Assembly (NCBI GenBank): GCA_013289765.1
Contig: JABCZI010000003.1
Location: forward strand, 372,001 to 436,000
DNA from: Acidobacteriota bacterium
GTDB taxonomy: Bacteria; Acidobacteriota; Terriglobia; Terriglobales; Acidobacteriaceae
DNA: 64,000 nucleotides
Direction of reading: 5' to 3'
Below the pieces are notes generated by a model. It did no database searches and had not been told where the DNA came from. It worked only from the letters and a program-made list of their open reading frames with translations. Of this stretch, positions 18,058-27,845 are shown in pieces. How positions within the stretch are numbered: position 1 is the first letter of the stretch; each line of letters starts with the position of its first letter. The translations under genes and the position numbers were made by a program.

Positions 18058-19236
18058 ATGCGAGTGCGAATGTTCGCCGGGCGGATCGCGATAAACTATG
18101 CAATGTGGCTGCTGCTCGTGAATTGTGTGGCGGCTCAAGCGCCATCGAACCTACCGCTCCCAAATGGCGCAGAAATACAGCTACACACCTATCTCGAACA
18201 TGCCGCGGAATCGATGCATAAAGGCGACAACGCGGCCGCGGCGGAAGCTCTCAGGAGCGCATTGAAAATCGATCCGCATTCACTGGTCGCGCTCAACAAC
18301 CTTGGAATTGTGCTGGCCCGGATGGGGAGACCTGCCGACGCGATCCCGTTGTACGAATCCGCGCTAAAACTCCATCCTGACGACCCTTCGACAGAACGCA
18401 ATCTGGCCATCGCTTACTTTAAAGCTCAACGCTACTTGCCGGCGTGGCGATCTCTTCGGCCAATGGCGGCGAGGTACCCAACCGATTTTCAGATTCTCGA
18501 CTTGACCGGCCTCACGCTCTTTGCTCTTGATCGTTATCCGGAAGCCACCGAATATCTGGAACGGGCGAACCACATCGAGCCATCCGATTTAGAGACTCTC
18601 GATATGCTCGGCAAAGCGTACCTGCGGATGAAGGATTACAAGGCGCTAACTAGCGTGTTCGCTCGAATCATGCAGGTCAATCCAAATTCGGCATCCGCCC
18701 ATATCATGATGGGGACGGCCTATGACCAAATGTCGAATCGAGCGCAGGCTATCAAGGAATATCAAGCCGCTGTCGAAGCGGATCCAAACTTCGCGGGCGC
18801 GCATTCCGGCCTGGGCTTCCTGTATTGGCGAGAAGGCGAGAATGAACTTGCCGAGAAGGAGTTTCGGACGGAATTACAGCATTTCCCCAACGATCCAGTC
18901 TCAAACTGTATCCTCGGTCTAATCCTTCTGGGTAATTCCCTGCCAGCAGAAGCCGAGCCTCATTTTCGAGCAGCATTGGTTGCGAATCCTCGTTACGCTG
19001 AGGCTCTGTTCGGTCTGGGAAAGGCACAACTCACTCTGCATCATCCCACCGCAGCGGTTGAGCCGTTGCGCAAGGCCATCCGGATTAATCCCAACTACGT
19101 CGAGGCCCACTTCGTTCTCGGTACGGCATTGCGGCAGCTAGGACAAACTTCCGAAGCGGCAAACGAACAAAAGACGGCGCTAGCCATTCAGGAGAAGGGC
19201 AGAGAGGAAGCCATTAAAAGGAGCGAGAGCCAGTGA
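18058..19236 (+). CDS. Secreted/periplasmic TPR-repeat protein
   Basis: 392 residues with an N-terminal signal peptide ending VAAQA (about residue 30), followed by around ten tetratricopeptide repeats to residue 385. Repeats are recognisable from the W-LG-Y-A-P pattern, for example NNLGIVLARMGRPADAIPLYESALKLHP and LGKAYLRMKDYKALTSVFARIMQVNP. Such proteins are scaffolds for protein assembly, and no enzyme domain is present. The ATG at 18058 is 74 bp after the phosphoesterase stop. A second in-frame ATG (codon 25, at the end of the hydrophobic stretch) is less likely. Confidence 0.85.
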   Translation: MRVRMFAGRIAINYAMWLLLVNCVAAQAPSNLPLPNGAEIQLHTYLEHAAESMHKGDNAAAAEALRSALKIDPHSLVALNNLGIVLARMGRPADAIPLYESALKLHPDDPSTERNLAIAYFKAQRYLPAWRSLRPMAARYPTDFQILDLTGLTLFALDRYPEATEYLERANHIEPSDLETLDMLGKAYLRMKDYKALTSVFARIMQVNPNSASAHIMMGTAYDQMSNRAQAIKEYQAAVEADPNFAGAHSGLGFLYWREGENELAEKEFRTELQHFPNDPVSNCILGLILLGNSLPAEAEPHFRAALVANPRYAEALFGLGKAQLTLHHPTAAVEPLRKAIRINPNYVEAHFVLGTALRQLGQTSEAANEQKTALAIQEKGREEAIKRSESQ

Positions 19237-19280
19237 AAGCGCCGCGCAAGAGTATGTGATCGTGGCGGATTTGTTAGGGA

Positions 19281-19313
19281 AAATAAAAGAGCGCACGCCG
19301 AGACGTGCGCTCT
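19281..19313 (-). terminator. Rho-independent terminator of the TonB receptor gene
   Basis: Perfect 10-bp stem (19288-19297 with 19304-19313) around a 6-base loop. Read on the minus strand it is followed directly by TTTTATTT. It lies 20 bases after the stop of the minus-strand receptor gene, a textbook intrinsic terminator. Confidence 0.85.
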
Positions 19314-19332
19314 GGGTAGCTGTTAGACGCGG

Positions 19333-22300
19333 TTAGAAGTTAACCTTGGCGCCGATCTGCACGTTGCGCGGATCATGCCATGCGTTGACGGTACCGAAGC
19401 TTGCCCCGTCGTCCACGCCCGTGTCGATCGAACTTGGGTTGCCGTGATTGAACGTGTTGAAAGTCTCAAGCCGGAGTTGCAAGGAAACCCGTTCCGCGAA
19501 TCGTATGTTCTTGATGAGCGACATATCCCAAACTTGTAATCCGGGTCCATAAATTGCGCCTGGACGGGATGAGCCGAAGTGCCCCACAGCGTCCGTGAAG
19601 CCAGCTGTATTGAAGAATTGGGCTGCGGTCTTGGGCCCACCGACACTGCCGATCTGGTCGGCACGAACTTGAATCGTGCTGCCAGAACGCGTCATGCCCA
19701 GACCGCCGGGATAGAGCGGACAAGAAGTAACTGTGGCGGAGATTACGCAACTACCCACCGAATTGGGAACTGACACCGCTGCAAAGGGATCTGAACCTTG
19801 TGTGATCGTAAGCGACTGACCGGTCTGGATCGTGGTGATCCCAGAAATTTCCCACCCACCAAGCAGTTTGCCGACGAAGCCGTTCTGGTTTCTATAGAAC
19901 GGCAGATCGTACACGTAGCTGGCGACGAACATCTGCGGAGTGTTCAGGGTAGATGGCCCATAGCTCTGCTTCAGATCGTAGGTGTTATAGGTGCCCAAGG
20001 ACCGGTCCTGTGGATTCGTCGTGAGAAGCCTCGACCAGGTGTAACCAAGTTGCACCGTTAGTCCTTTGCTGAAGCGACGGTTTAACGAAGCTTGCAGCGA
20101 GTTGTAATTGCTCGTAAAGACTGGCAAGCGATCGGTGATTACTCCGTATCCGGGATAGGGACGGATCGCGTTTACGTCGACGCCAGGATTCGCCAGGCGC
20201 GCAGCTAGGGTGGGCTGATTGATATCAACATCGCCGAGCAGATGCGTTCCCTTCGTACCCACATACCCAACTTCGAGAACGGTGTTAGGCATTATTTCGC
20301 GTTGCACGGAGAGGTTGTAGTCCATATAGCTCGGAACCTTGAAGGCTGGTGTCCCAGTTGCGATCAAACCGTTTGGACCAAGCGACGGACCAGCCACCTG
20401 TCCACCAAGCGGATTATCGAATAGATTCAAAGCGCTACCTGGGTTATTCACCGTCACACTTTGGACCAGCGGTGGATCGGTGAATGCATTCTGCTCCCAG
20501 ATGCCATTCAGAGTGCGGTCATAGAAGATGCCGAACCCAGCGCGGACAGCCATCTTGCCATCTCCGCGCGGATCCCACGCCAAGCCCAGACGCGGTCCCC
20601 AATTGTTGTTCGAGTTGGGATTAACCCGGGCGCCGAACGGTGAGCATGACACCTGCGGCGCGATAGCTTGAGCGGCCGTGCAAGCGGCGCCCCGAGGAAA
20701 GATGAGTCCATTAGCATAGATTGCCGCATTTGTCGCGGCGCCGCCAACCGTGAGTCCGGTCATATTTCCAGATGCGGGATCGATGAGCGCGGCATTGGTC
20801 GGGTTGAACAGAAGGGGATCGAAGCTGTTCAGCGTGTTATTACTGTCGGTTGGTGAGGGGAAGTAGCTCCATCGCACCCCCGCGTTTATGGTCAGGCGCC
20901 GAGTTACCTTCCAGTCATCTTGCACGTAGAGTTCAAAGTTAGTGTAGTTAAGGTGCGGGATGGTGTCCTTACTAGGTTGGTTATAGCTATCCGCTTGCCC
21001 CAGGAGGAAATTAGCGAAAGCCGGATTACCATTCGTGGGGCTGAACGTGAACGTCGCGAAACCAGAGGAAGCATTCTCGGTCTTCTGCATCCACATCGCC
21101 GTAAAGCCGGCGCGGATGGTGTGATTTCCGTGCTGGATCGACAGATTGTCGAATATGTTCTTGTCGATGTTGCGCTCGAAGTAGGGCGCGCTTCCATTGC
21201 CCAAACCAGTCAGCGCCGGGACCGCCTGAGTTCCTCCGGTAAAGCCTACATTAGGGGCTCGACCGTTCGGATCTTTGTATGCAGTGTTGTTGGTGAGTTG
21301 GCTGAGAAAAGCCGGCGAGTTTGCAATTCCGCTGAGAGTGGAATTGATCGCGCCCCACGCGTCCACATATTCTATTTCGTTCACTACCTTCGGTGAGATC
21401 GTAACACTCGCATTTATGACCAGGTTGCGACCAGGCGCGTTCACCGATGTGTTTTCTACTCCAGGGTAGTTTCCGCCGCCCCATAATGAGAAAGGCTCGT
21501 TTTGTGGAACAACGTCCTCCATATAACGGGCGAAGATACGCACCTTTTCCCCGACGTTCTGGTCGAGGCGAATAATATCCTGGCGAAAATTATTGAGTTG
21601 GCCGTAGTTGGTAATCAACTGCGTCCCCGTTGGATCGTTGGCAGGGTTGGGCACCATGAATGCGTTCAGGTAAGCAGTGGCATTCTTGCTGTAGCACGAG
21701 GGGTTGATGGTAGAGACGCCGCCGGCAGTAGTAACACAGCCCGCGGGAGCAACCGGAATCGGACCCGTGAACGAACCGGCAAGCTCCGCATTGGTTGGCA
21801 CATTGATTTGATTCGTGCCGGGCGTGCTGGCTTTGCGCCACTCCTCCGACCAGAAAAAGTATGTCCTGTCCTTCTCCGGGTGGAATATCTTCGGAATGAA
21901 CAGTGGACCGCCGAGCGTGAAGCCATAGTCGTTGTAGCGCTCGATCGGGACCGTGTTGTTCGCGGAAAGGGGATTCCCAGCCGCAATGGAGGCTCGGCCT
22001 CCGAAGGTATTCGCATTGTAGAAGTTATTGCGGTTGAACTCATAAGCACTGCCGTGGAATGTGTTCGTTCCCGACTTGGTTGCAACCACGATTTGACCGC
22101 CGCCACTGCGCCCGAACGCCGCATCATAGTTGCTGCGCTCCAGCGTGAACTCCTGAATGGCGTCGATGCTCGGGGTATTCAGCAAGGTCCCGTTCGAACC
22201 ACTGTCGTTGATGTCGGCGCCGTCCACCGTATAATTGTTAGCTCCCGTGCGCGCGCCGTTCACAGAAATTGAGGTGTTGTTCGCCAAGCCAAAGCCGACC

Positions 22301-22872
22301 TTATCGGGTAATTGATTGGCAACGCCGGGTTGCAAGAGGATCAGCTGTTCGAAGTTGCGGTTGTTCAGCGCCAACTCTCGAACCTGGTCGCCTGTGACCG
22401 TCCCTGATTCCTCCGCTGTGGTTGTCTGTATCGCGATATTTTCCGCTGTCACCTCGATGGTTTCGCTGGCTTTTCCGGTCGTCATCGTCACATCGAGCGT
22501 ATGCTTTTCCGCAACGTTGAGAATTACTTCTTTTGCCACGAATTTTTGAAATCCAGCGTCCGTAACGGTCACGGTGTATCGACCTGCCGGCAGGTTCGTA
22601 ATATTGAAGCTGCCAGTGTCGCTGGTGGTCACGGAACGGACGTCCGCGCCGGTTTCCTCGCTGTGCACGACGACAGTCGCTCGAGGTACAACGGCTCCGC
22701 TGGAATCGCTTACCGTCCCGGTGAGTGTCGCCGCCAACTCTTGTCCCACGCCTACTGCGGACAAGGTTAGGACAACTACGCAGACTGCCAGATATAAAGA
22801 ATGCTTCCGGACAAATCCGCGATCATTCTTTTCGGTTGAGTCTCCACGTCTTCCACACGTCAATTCCGCCAT
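19333..22872 (-). CDS. TonB-dependent receptor of the chitin locus
   Basis: Outer-membrane receptor, about 1179 residues. ATG 22872 is preceded by GAGGAGG at 6 bases. An upstream in-frame TTG at 22887 would swallow this ribosome site, so it is rejected. Signal peptide at about 21-45 (LAVCVVVLTLSAVGVGQ), Cna-B-like domain (ATLTGTVSDSSGAVVPRATV) to about 125, plug with RELALNNRNFEQL, then a beta-barrel ending GAKVNF. It diverges from the GntR gene, and its promoter carries the same palindrome as the regulator and chitinase promoters. This makes chito-oligosaccharides the best guess for its substrate. That substrate is inferred from context, not from the receptor sequence itself. Confidence 0.93.
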   Translation of the reverse strand: MAELTCGRRGDSTEKNDRGFVRKHSLYLAVCVVVLTLSAVGVGQELAATLTGTVSDSSGAVVPRATVVVHSEETGADVRSVTTSDTGSFNITNLPAGRYTVTVTDAGFQKFVAKEVILNVAEKHTLDVTMTTGKASETIEVTAENIAIQTTTAEESGTVTGDQVRELALNNRNFEQLILLQPGVANQLPDKVGFGLANNTSISVNGARTGANNYTVDGADINDSGSNGTLLNTPSIDAIQEFTLERSNYDAAFGRSGGGQIVVATKSGTNTFHGSAYEFNRNNFYNANTFGGRASIAAGNPLSANNTVPIERYNDYGFTLGGPLFIPKIFHPEKDRTYFFWSEEWRKASTPGTNQINVPTNAELAGSFTGPIPVAPAGCVTTAGGVSTINPSCYSKNATAYLNAFMVPNPANDPTGTQLITNYGQLNNFRQDIIRLDQNVGEKVRIFARYMEDVVPQNEPFSLWGGGNYPGVENTSVNAPGRNLVINASVTISPKVVNEIEYVDAWGAINSTLSGIANSPAFLSQLTNNTAYKDPNGRAPNVGFTGGTQAVPALTGLGNGSAPYFERNIDKNIFDNLSIQHGNHTIRAGFTAMWMQKTENASSGFATFTFSPTNGNPAFANFLLGQADSYNQPSKDTIPHLNYTNFELYVQDDWKVTRRLTINAGVRWSYFPSPTDSNNTLNSFDPLLFNPTNAALIDPASGNMTGLTVGGAATNAAIYANGLIFPRGAACTAAQAIAPQVSCSPFGARVNPNSNNNWGPRLGLAWDPRGDGKMAVRAGFGIFYDRTLNGIWEQNAFTDPPLVQSVTVNNPGSALNLFDNPLGGQVAGPSLGPNGLIATGTPAFKVPSYMDYNLSVQREIMPNTVLEVGYVGTKGTHLLGDVDINQPTLAARLANPGVDVNAIRPYPGYGVITDRLPVFTSNYNSLQASLNRRFSKGLTVQLGYTWSRLLTTNPQDRSLGTYNTYDLKQSYGPSTLNTPQMFVASYVYDLPFYRNQNGFVGKLLGGWEISGITTIQTGQSLTITQGSDPFAAVSVPNSVGSCVISATVTSCPLYPGGLGMTRSGSTIQVRADQIGSVGGPKTAAQFFNTAGFTDAVGHFGSSRPGAIYGPGLQVWDMSLIKNIRFAERVSLQLRLETFNTFNHGNPSSIDTGVDDGASFGTVNAWHDPRNVQIGAKVNF

Positions 22873-22938
22873 TAAATGCCTCCTCAAACCGAGTTCCCCA
22901 CTGGGGATTACAAATTGGCCTATACTCTAAACGCACTA

Positions 22939-22969
22939 TGCTATATAGCACGCAGTGGTTCATAGTCAA
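22939..22969 (-). promoter_or_regulatory. TonB receptor promoter with GntR-type operator
   Basis: Read on the minus strand: -35 box TTGACT (22969-22964), a 16-bp spacer and a -10 box TATATA (22947-22942). The -10 is embedded in a perfect 12-bp palindrome TGCTATATAGCA (22939-22950). A protein bound there would block RNA polymerase. The same palindrome recurs before the GntR and chitinase genes. The expected start of transcription is about 60 bases before the receptor ATG. Confidence 0.7.
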
Positions 22970-23244
22970 GAAGAAAAAAACCATCACCCTGAGAAAATTG
23001 TTCGATGGCCCCCGGCCATCCGAACCCCTTCTCCCGGAAGATCGAGACTGGAAGCACTAAAAATCAGAGTTAGACCCCAAAATTCGGAGAGGATTGCATC
23101 GAAAAACGCTGGTTTTAGTGATTGCCCGCCAGATCCGGGATGCGCACCAGGCTGATCGAGCTACCGAACGTGCCTTTTCAATGGCCGATTCCATGGGAAC
23201 CGTCCGCAAGGAACCGCCGATGTCATCTCTCACGAGAATTGACC

Positions 23245-23278
23245 TTTACATCAAACCCTCAATACGCTATATAGCATA
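23245..23278 (+). promoter_or_regulatory. gntR promoter with operator palindrome
   Basis: A -35 box TTTACA (23245-23250) lies 17 bp before a -10 box TATATA (23268-23273), which forms the centre of the palindrome GCTATATAGC (23266-23275; outer bases also symmetric at 23263-23264 and 23277-23278). The site is about 100 bp before the regulator ATG and suggests autoregulation. The rest of the 500-bp divergent region (22888-23374) shows no gene. Confidence 0.65.
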
Positions 23279-23374
23279 CGGTACCCTGGGCGACTGCCCT
23301 GCGGGACTCAACACATACCGGGGGCCCGTTCCTAGCAAAGACTCGCCGTCCAAGAAAGTCTGGAAACAATAAAT

Positions 23375-24097
23375 ATGTCTGGAAACCATCACGGCAGAAC
23401 TCCGGCTTACAAGAGAATCCAGAGCGTGATCCGCAACCGGATCGCGGCGGCTGGACTGAAACCGGGGGATGCGGTTGCATCGGAGCGCGAGTTGGCCAAG
23501 ATCCACAAGGTGAGCCTTATGACGGCTCGCCACGCCTTGGCGGGACTGGAACAGGAAGGAATCGTCGAACGCCGCCTCGGGGCGGGTACCTTCGTCGCTG
23601 TGCCGAAGATCCACTTTAACAAGTTGATGAGCTATACCGAGCAAATGTCGAGCCGTGGTTTGGCTCCGCGCTCTCGAGTCTTGGTGGCAAAGGTGATTGA
23701 GGGCGAGTCGGAAATTGCGGCCAGGCTCGGGTTGCCAGAAACCAACGGAGTGGTAAAGATACAACGTCTGCGACTTACCGGGGAAGAGCCGTTTGCGCTG
23801 GAAACCTGCTACTTAGCCGCCGCCGATTTTCCCGATCTGGCGTCGGCCGCTCTTGGAAAAAGTTCCCTGTTTGCGATTCTCGAACACGACTACGACACAA
23901 AGTTGGCATACGCAGACGAAGAAGTCGATGCCACCTCAGCCGACGCCAACATTGCGGAGTTACTCAGCGTGCCTCGCGGCGCTCCAATGTTGCGAATTCG
24001 CCAGATTATCTATTCATCAAAGGGTAAGGCTGCGATTTACGTAGTCGGTTTCTACCGGTCGGAGCGGCACACTTTGTTTATTCGACGCTTCCGCTAG
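23375..24097 (+). CDS. GntR-family (HutC/NagR-like, UTRA) transcriptional regulator
   Basis: 240-residue regulator. The N-terminal winged helix (about 8-75) has VASERELAKIHKVSLMTARHALAGLEQEGIVERRLGAGTFV. The C-terminal UTRA domain (about 95-238) binds small effectors in this subfamily, typically amino sugar phosphates in NagR/DasR relatives. It is divergent from a TonB receptor and directly upstream of a hexosaminidase, next to three chitinases. A shared palindrome in these promoters makes it the likely local repressor of chitin use. The likely inducer is GlcNAc or GlcNAc-6-phosphate by analogy. The residues do not settle this. ATG 23375 lacks a strong ribosome site. Confidence 0.92.
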   Translation: MSGNHHGRTPAYKRIQSVIRNRIAAAGLKPGDAVASERELAKIHKVSLMTARHALAGLEQEGIVERRLGAGTFVAVPKIHFNKLMSYTEQMSSRGLAPRSRVLVAKVIEGESEIAARLGLPETNGVVKIQRLRLTGEEPFALETCYLAAADFPDLASAALGKSSLFAILEHDYDTKLAYADEEVDATSADANIAELLSVPRGAPMLRIRQIIYSSKGKAAIYVVGFYRSERHTLFIRRFR

Positions 24098-24130
24098 AAC
24101 GCTGTAGCCAGCCCCGCGAAAAAGAGGCTT

Positions 24131-26203
24131 ATGATGCATCTAATAGGCGCAGTTATTCTCGCAACTCTTACAGCAGCATTACCTGGCCCACCAAATCAGA
24201 CAACTCCGCCAGGCCCGGCTCCGAGATTCGTCAACACCTTGATGCCGCAACCGTCGCATCTTTCCACTCAGGAAGGACCACTAACCCTCACACCCGCTTT
24301 TGCTGCCATCACGGACCACTATCGGGACGCTCGCGTCGACGCCGCCATGGCGCGCAGCCTTAATCGCCTCAGGACTCAGACTGGCATTCCATTTCCAACA
24401 TCTCCACCGGCCGCCACCACGTCCGGGGCCCTGGTTGTCAGTGTCGACGGACCAGGAGAAACCATCCAGTCAGTCGATGAAGACGAGTCCTACTCTCTTG
24501 AAGTCACACCCTCGGGTGCGCGCCTGCATGCCGCTACTGTGGTCGGAGCTATGCGCGGTCTCGAAACTTTCCAACAGCTAGTTCAATCGGATGCCACGGG
24601 TTATTTTGTTCCCGCCGTTTCGATTCGCGACACTCCACGTTTTCGCTGGCGCGGCCTCATGATCGACTGCGGACGACACTTCATGCCGCTCGACGTTATC
24701 AAACGCACTCTTGACGGGATGGTCGCGGTTAAGCTTAACGTCTTCCACTGGCATCTTAGTGAAGACCAGGGCTTCCGCATGGAGAGTCGAGCTTTCCCGA
24801 AACTAACGGGGATGGGCTCCGACGGACTTTTCTATACTCAGGAGCAAGCCCGCGAAATTGTTGCTTATGCGCGCGAGCGCGGCATCCGCGTCGTACCTGA
24901 GTTCGACATCCCGGGACACACCAGCTCATGGTTCGTCGGATATCCCGATCTCGCCAGCGGGCCTGGCCCCTTCCACATCGAGCGGGAGTTCGGCGTCTTC
25001 GATCCGGTGATGGATCCTACGCGAGAAAGCACCTATAAATTCCTCGACACCTTTATCGCAGAGATGGCCATTATCTTCCCTGACCACTTCATGCACATCG
25101 GAGGGGATGAGAACAACGGCGCAGAGTGGAAGGCTAATCCGCGCATCCAGGCTTTCATGCGGGAGCACAAGCTGCAAGACACGGCCGCGCTGCAGAATTA
25201 TTTCAACCAGCGGCTCCTCAAACTTCTTGAGAAGCATGGCAAGCACATGGTCGGCTGGGACGAGATTCTCACTCCCGATCTGCCCAAGGACATTGTGGTT
25301 CAGAGCTGGCGCGGCTTCGATTCACTCGCCGCCGGAGCCAGAAATGGTTACGACAGCATTCTCTCCGCGGGCTATTACTTGAATCTTATGAGCACCGCCG
25401 CGGCGCACTATATGGTGGATCCGCTGCCGCAAGCGAGCGGTCTCAGCCCGGAGCAGCAGGTGCGCATTCTCGGCGGAGAAGCTTGCATGTGGACTGAGCA
25501 GACCTCCCCGCAAGATATCGATTCGCGAATCTGGCCACGTGCCGCAGCCATCGCCGAACGGCTCTGGTCGCCGCGTGACGTGGACAACGTAGACGACATG
25601 TACCGTCGACTTGATGCCGAGTCATTGCGACTGGAAGGCCTAGGTCTCACGCACATCTCTCAGGAAGCTGTGAGCCTGCGCCAGTTGGCCATGACACAAG
25701 AGATCAGTCCACTGCATACCCTGGCCTCCATTATCGAGCCTGTCACTTTCGACGAGCGCGCACAAATTCAGCACCCGAATCAACTCACGCCACTCGATCA
25801 ACTCGTAGACTCTCTTCCGCCCGACCCGCCATCCCGCCACAATTTTGAGCTGCTCATACGCTCTTATCTACAGGACCCCGCAACCCGATTGCAGGAACAA
25901 GCCGAACTTACTACTCGCTTCAAAGCCTGGATCGCTGCGGAGCCTGGAATCTTGCACTTGATGGCAGGCTCGGCCAACCTCGCCCAGGAAGAATCGTTAG
26001 CTCCGCAGCTCACTGTTTTGGGCACGATAGGTCTCGAAGCGGTTTCCTATATCTCATCCCGACTGCCAGCGCCCGCGGGTTGGAAGGCTGAGAAACTAGC
26101 TGTCTTAGGCGAAGCCGCGAAACCGCGAGGAGTGGTTCAATTCACCGTCATCAAGCCCTTGCGGGATCTCGTCCAAGCGGTTCCCGAAGCGCCTAACGAA
26201 TAA
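24131..26203 (+). CDS. Secreted GH20 beta-N-acetylhexosaminidase
   Basis: 690-residue exo-glycosidase that removes terminal GlcNAc (or GalNAc) from chito-oligosaccharides. Signal peptide at about 1-19, then the GH20b-like N-terminal alpha/beta domain (about 35-165). The catalytic barrel starts at RWRGLMIDCGRHFMPLDVIKRTLDGM. Visible catalytic features are NVFHWHLSEDQGFR, VVPEFDIPGHTSSW, HIGGDENNG with the Asp-Glu acid/nucleophile-assisting pair, VGWDEIL and the tryptophan-rich GGEACMWTEQ. The C-terminal 160 residues are an extra helical region. It is 33 bp from the GntR gene, so it is probably co-transcribed from the palindrome-controlled promoter. Two adjacent ATGs (24131, 24134) follow AGAGG. 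The second has better spacing. Confidence 0.94.
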   Translation: MMHLIGAVILATLTAALPGPPNQTTPPGPAPRFVNTLMPQPSHLSTQEGPLTLTPAFAAITDHYRDARVDAAMARSLNRLRTQTGIPFPTSPPAATTSGALVVSVDGPGETIQSVDEDESYSLEVTPSGARLHAATVVGAMRGLETFQQLVQSDATGYFVPAVSIRDTPRFRWRGLMIDCGRHFMPLDVIKRTLDGMVAVKLNVFHWHLSEDQGFRMESRAFPKLTGMGSDGLFYTQEQAREIVAYARERGIRVVPEFDIPGHTSSWFVGYPDLASGPGPFHIEREFGVFDPVMDPTRESTYKFLDTFIAEMAIIFPDHFMHIGGDENNGAEWKANPRIQAFMREHKLQDTAALQNYFNQRLLKLLEKHGKHMVGWDEILTPDLPKDIVVQSWRGFDSLAAGARNGYDSILSAGYYLNLMSTAAAHYMVDPLPQASGLSPEQQVRILGGEACMWTEQTSPQDIDSRIWPRAAAIAERLWSPRDVDNVDDMYRRLDAESLRLEGLGLTHISQEAVSLRQLAMTQEISPLHTLASIIEPVTFDERAQIQHPNQLTPLDQLVDSLPPDPPSRHNFELLIRSYLQDPATRLQEQAELTTRFKAWIAAEPGILHLMAGSANLAQEESLAPQLTVLGTIGLEAVSYISSRLPAPAGWKAEKLAVLGEAAKPRGVVQFTVIKPLRDLVQAVPEAPNE

Positions 26204-26223
26204 CCTTCCCCAACACAAAGTGG

Positions 26224-26252
26224 GGCAGGCTGACTTAATTAGTCAGCCTGCC
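26224..26252. terminator. Bidirectional terminator between hexosaminidase and chitinase A
   Basis: Perfect 12-bp stem (26224-26235 with 26241-26252) with loop TAATT, placed between two convergent genes and followed by a T-rich stretch on the plus strand. It probably serves both. Its GGCAGGCTGA core is shared with the hairpin at 27793-27822. Confidence 0.75.
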
Positions 26253-26283
26253 TCAGTTCTTCTTTACGCCGAGGGTTATTGGA

Positions 26284-27621
26284 CTAGCGACCGAGACCTG
26301 CTGCCATGGTTTTTACCATGGTCCCGCTTGCATCGTCGTCTTTCAGCGCCCATACATAGGCGCCGCCAAGACCTTTCGGAACCTTGGTGTTTATATAAGT
26401 CATCTTGAGAGAAGCTGTGGAGGGATCGTCGTAGGTATAGAAGGTCCCGCTGGTCGGATCGTAGAGCGATACCGCGCCTCTTTGCTGATCGAAGTAATTG
26501 CTGTAGCCATTGGATGTGAGCGTGGAGAGCGTCGAGTAGGTGAGAAGTCCGGGAGTTAGCAGGGTGTCGCAGCCCGGCGTATTACCGCTGAGGTCCGGAC
26601 ACAAACCCGTTCCGTTAGTCCAGAGGACTGGAGAAGGACCAGTTGAGTTCTGGTACAAGCCATTATTCACATTGGGGACGCCCGTCCAGCCTGCGCCATA
26701 GAGGGGCAAACCCATGGTGTACTTGGATGCAGGCACGCCGGCACTGAGATAGGCATTTACCGTGTCGTCAATGTCGAGTCCCTGGCCAAACAATGGGTCC
26801 TCAGAGGAATCGTATAGGGGCGATGCGTGATTGGTCTGAGTGACCCATGATCCGGAATAGTTGTAGCCATCGATAGTGATGAAATCTACCTGTTTGGCTG
26901 CATTCTTCAGATCGATGTTGACATAGTTCTGAGCTCCGGCGGGCCCATCGAACGACAGACTATATTGCTTTCCCGTAGTTTCGCTCAAGGCGTTCAGTTG
27001 CTTGCTGAACTCTTGCAACAGGGCGGTGAAGTTCTGCGTGTCAGTCGCTGTGGGGAATTCCCAATCGATATTGAAGCCGTCAAACAAGCCCGGAGCGGTA
27101 ATACCTGAGGCTATGTTGCCATTGACAAACATGTCGATGCAGGAAGCGGCAAGAGCTTGCCGTCCGGCCGTGGTGCTGGCGGCGGCAACGAAGGCCGCAG
27201 TGTTGGCGCTGGAGGCCCCTCCTAAGGACATCAGCACACTCAGGTTCGGATGGAGTCCTTTCAGTTGTTGGATGGCCGCAAAATTTCCATAGAGCGGCCC
27301 AGGATACGCGTTACCGTTCACACTGGGCAGATATGGAGATTGATAGTCGGCCCAACTATCGGCAATCGAGCATGCCGGCGCAGGAGTCGTTGTCACATTG
27401 CCGAAAGCGTATAGGAGGTGCGTCAGTTTATCGGCAACACCGTTTTGCTGCAGGTTCGCAATGTTATAGCCAGCGTAATAGATACCCCACTCTTCGAAGT
27501 ATCCCCCGAGAATCTTGCCTTGTTTATGGTTTTGTGCGAACGAGGAAGAGATGCATGCAACGAGGGCCAACATAGTCAGCAGAGCCGTTCGGAGCAGGCG
27601 CGAAAGGAAATGTTTGGACAT
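26284..27621 (-). CDS. Secreted GH18 chitinase A
   Basis: About 445 residues. The open frame reaches 46 codons further upstream, but ATG 27621 has GGAGG eight bases before it and begins a proper signal peptide (RLLRTALLTMLALVACISSSFAQ). The catalytic TIM barrel carries the GH18 signature LFDGFNIDWEFP with catalytic Glu188, plus GGYFEEWGIYY, LSVLMSLGG, FITIDGYNYSG and KYTMGLPLYGAGW. It hydrolyses beta-1,4 chitin with retention by substrate assistance. It lacks binding modules. It is closely similar to chitinase C (31233-32570), evidence for gene duplication. The operator is inside its promoter. Confidence 0.93.
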   Translation of the reverse strand: MSKHFLSRLLRTALLTMLALVACISSSFAQNHKQGKILGGYFEEWGIYYAGYNIANLQQNGVADKLTHLLYAFGNVTTTPAPACSIADSWADYQSPYLPSVNGNAYPGPLYGNFAAIQQLKGLHPNLSVLMSLGGASSANTAAFVAAASTTAGRQALAASCIDMFVNGNIASGITAPGLFDGFNIDWEFPTATDTQNFTALLQEFSKQLNALSETTGKQYSLSFDGPAGAQNYVNIDLKNAAKQVDFITIDGYNYSGSWVTQTNHASPLYDSSEDPLFGQGLDIDDTVNAYLSAGVPASKYTMGLPLYGAGWTGVPNVNNGLYQNSTGPSPVLWTNGTGLCPDLSGNTPGCDTLLTPGLLTYSTLSTLTSNGYSNYFDQQRGAVSLYDPTSGTFYTYDDPSTASLKMTYINTKVPKGLGGAYVWALKDDDASGTMVKTMAAGLGR

Positions 27622-27659
27622 AGCAGAGGCCTCCGGAATTCGAAAGTACGAACCGGCGG

Positions 27660-27688
27660 AGTATAGAGCTATATAGCGGAACTTGCAA
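27660..27688 (-). promoter_or_regulatory. Chitinase A promoter with operator in the spacer
   Basis: Minus-strand -35 TTGCAA (27683-27688), a 17-bp spacer and -10 TATACT (27665-27660). The spacer contains the palindrome GCTATATAGC (27668-27677), the same core as the receptor and regulator sites. Predicted transcript start is about 32 bases before the chitinase ATG. Confidence 0.7.
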
Positions 27689-27792
27689 TACCCCTGTTTT
27701 GTGGAGCACAACTTTTTAGCGTGTGCCTGGCAGGTCGGCATGAGTGCAATGCCCGGCACAGATCACCATTTCAAGATCATCCATCCAAAATC

Positions 27793-27822
27793 AAAGGCAG
27801 GCTGATCACTCAGCCTGCCTTT
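27793..27822 (-). terminator. Terminator of multidomain chitinase B gene
   Basis: Perfect 13-bp stem (27793-27805 with 27810-27822) and a 4-base loop, located 24 bases after the chitinase B stop. The minus-strand 3' side is CTTTGATTTTGG, T-rich. The stem shares a ten-base core with the terminator at 26224-26252. Confidence 0.75.
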
Positions 27823-27845
27823 GTGATTATTCCTGGCGCCGGTCT

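Noticed and set aside
21502-22272. 256-codon open frame opposite the second TonB receptor
   Set aside because: Antisense to a complete receptor gene. The product is low-complexity, without domain.
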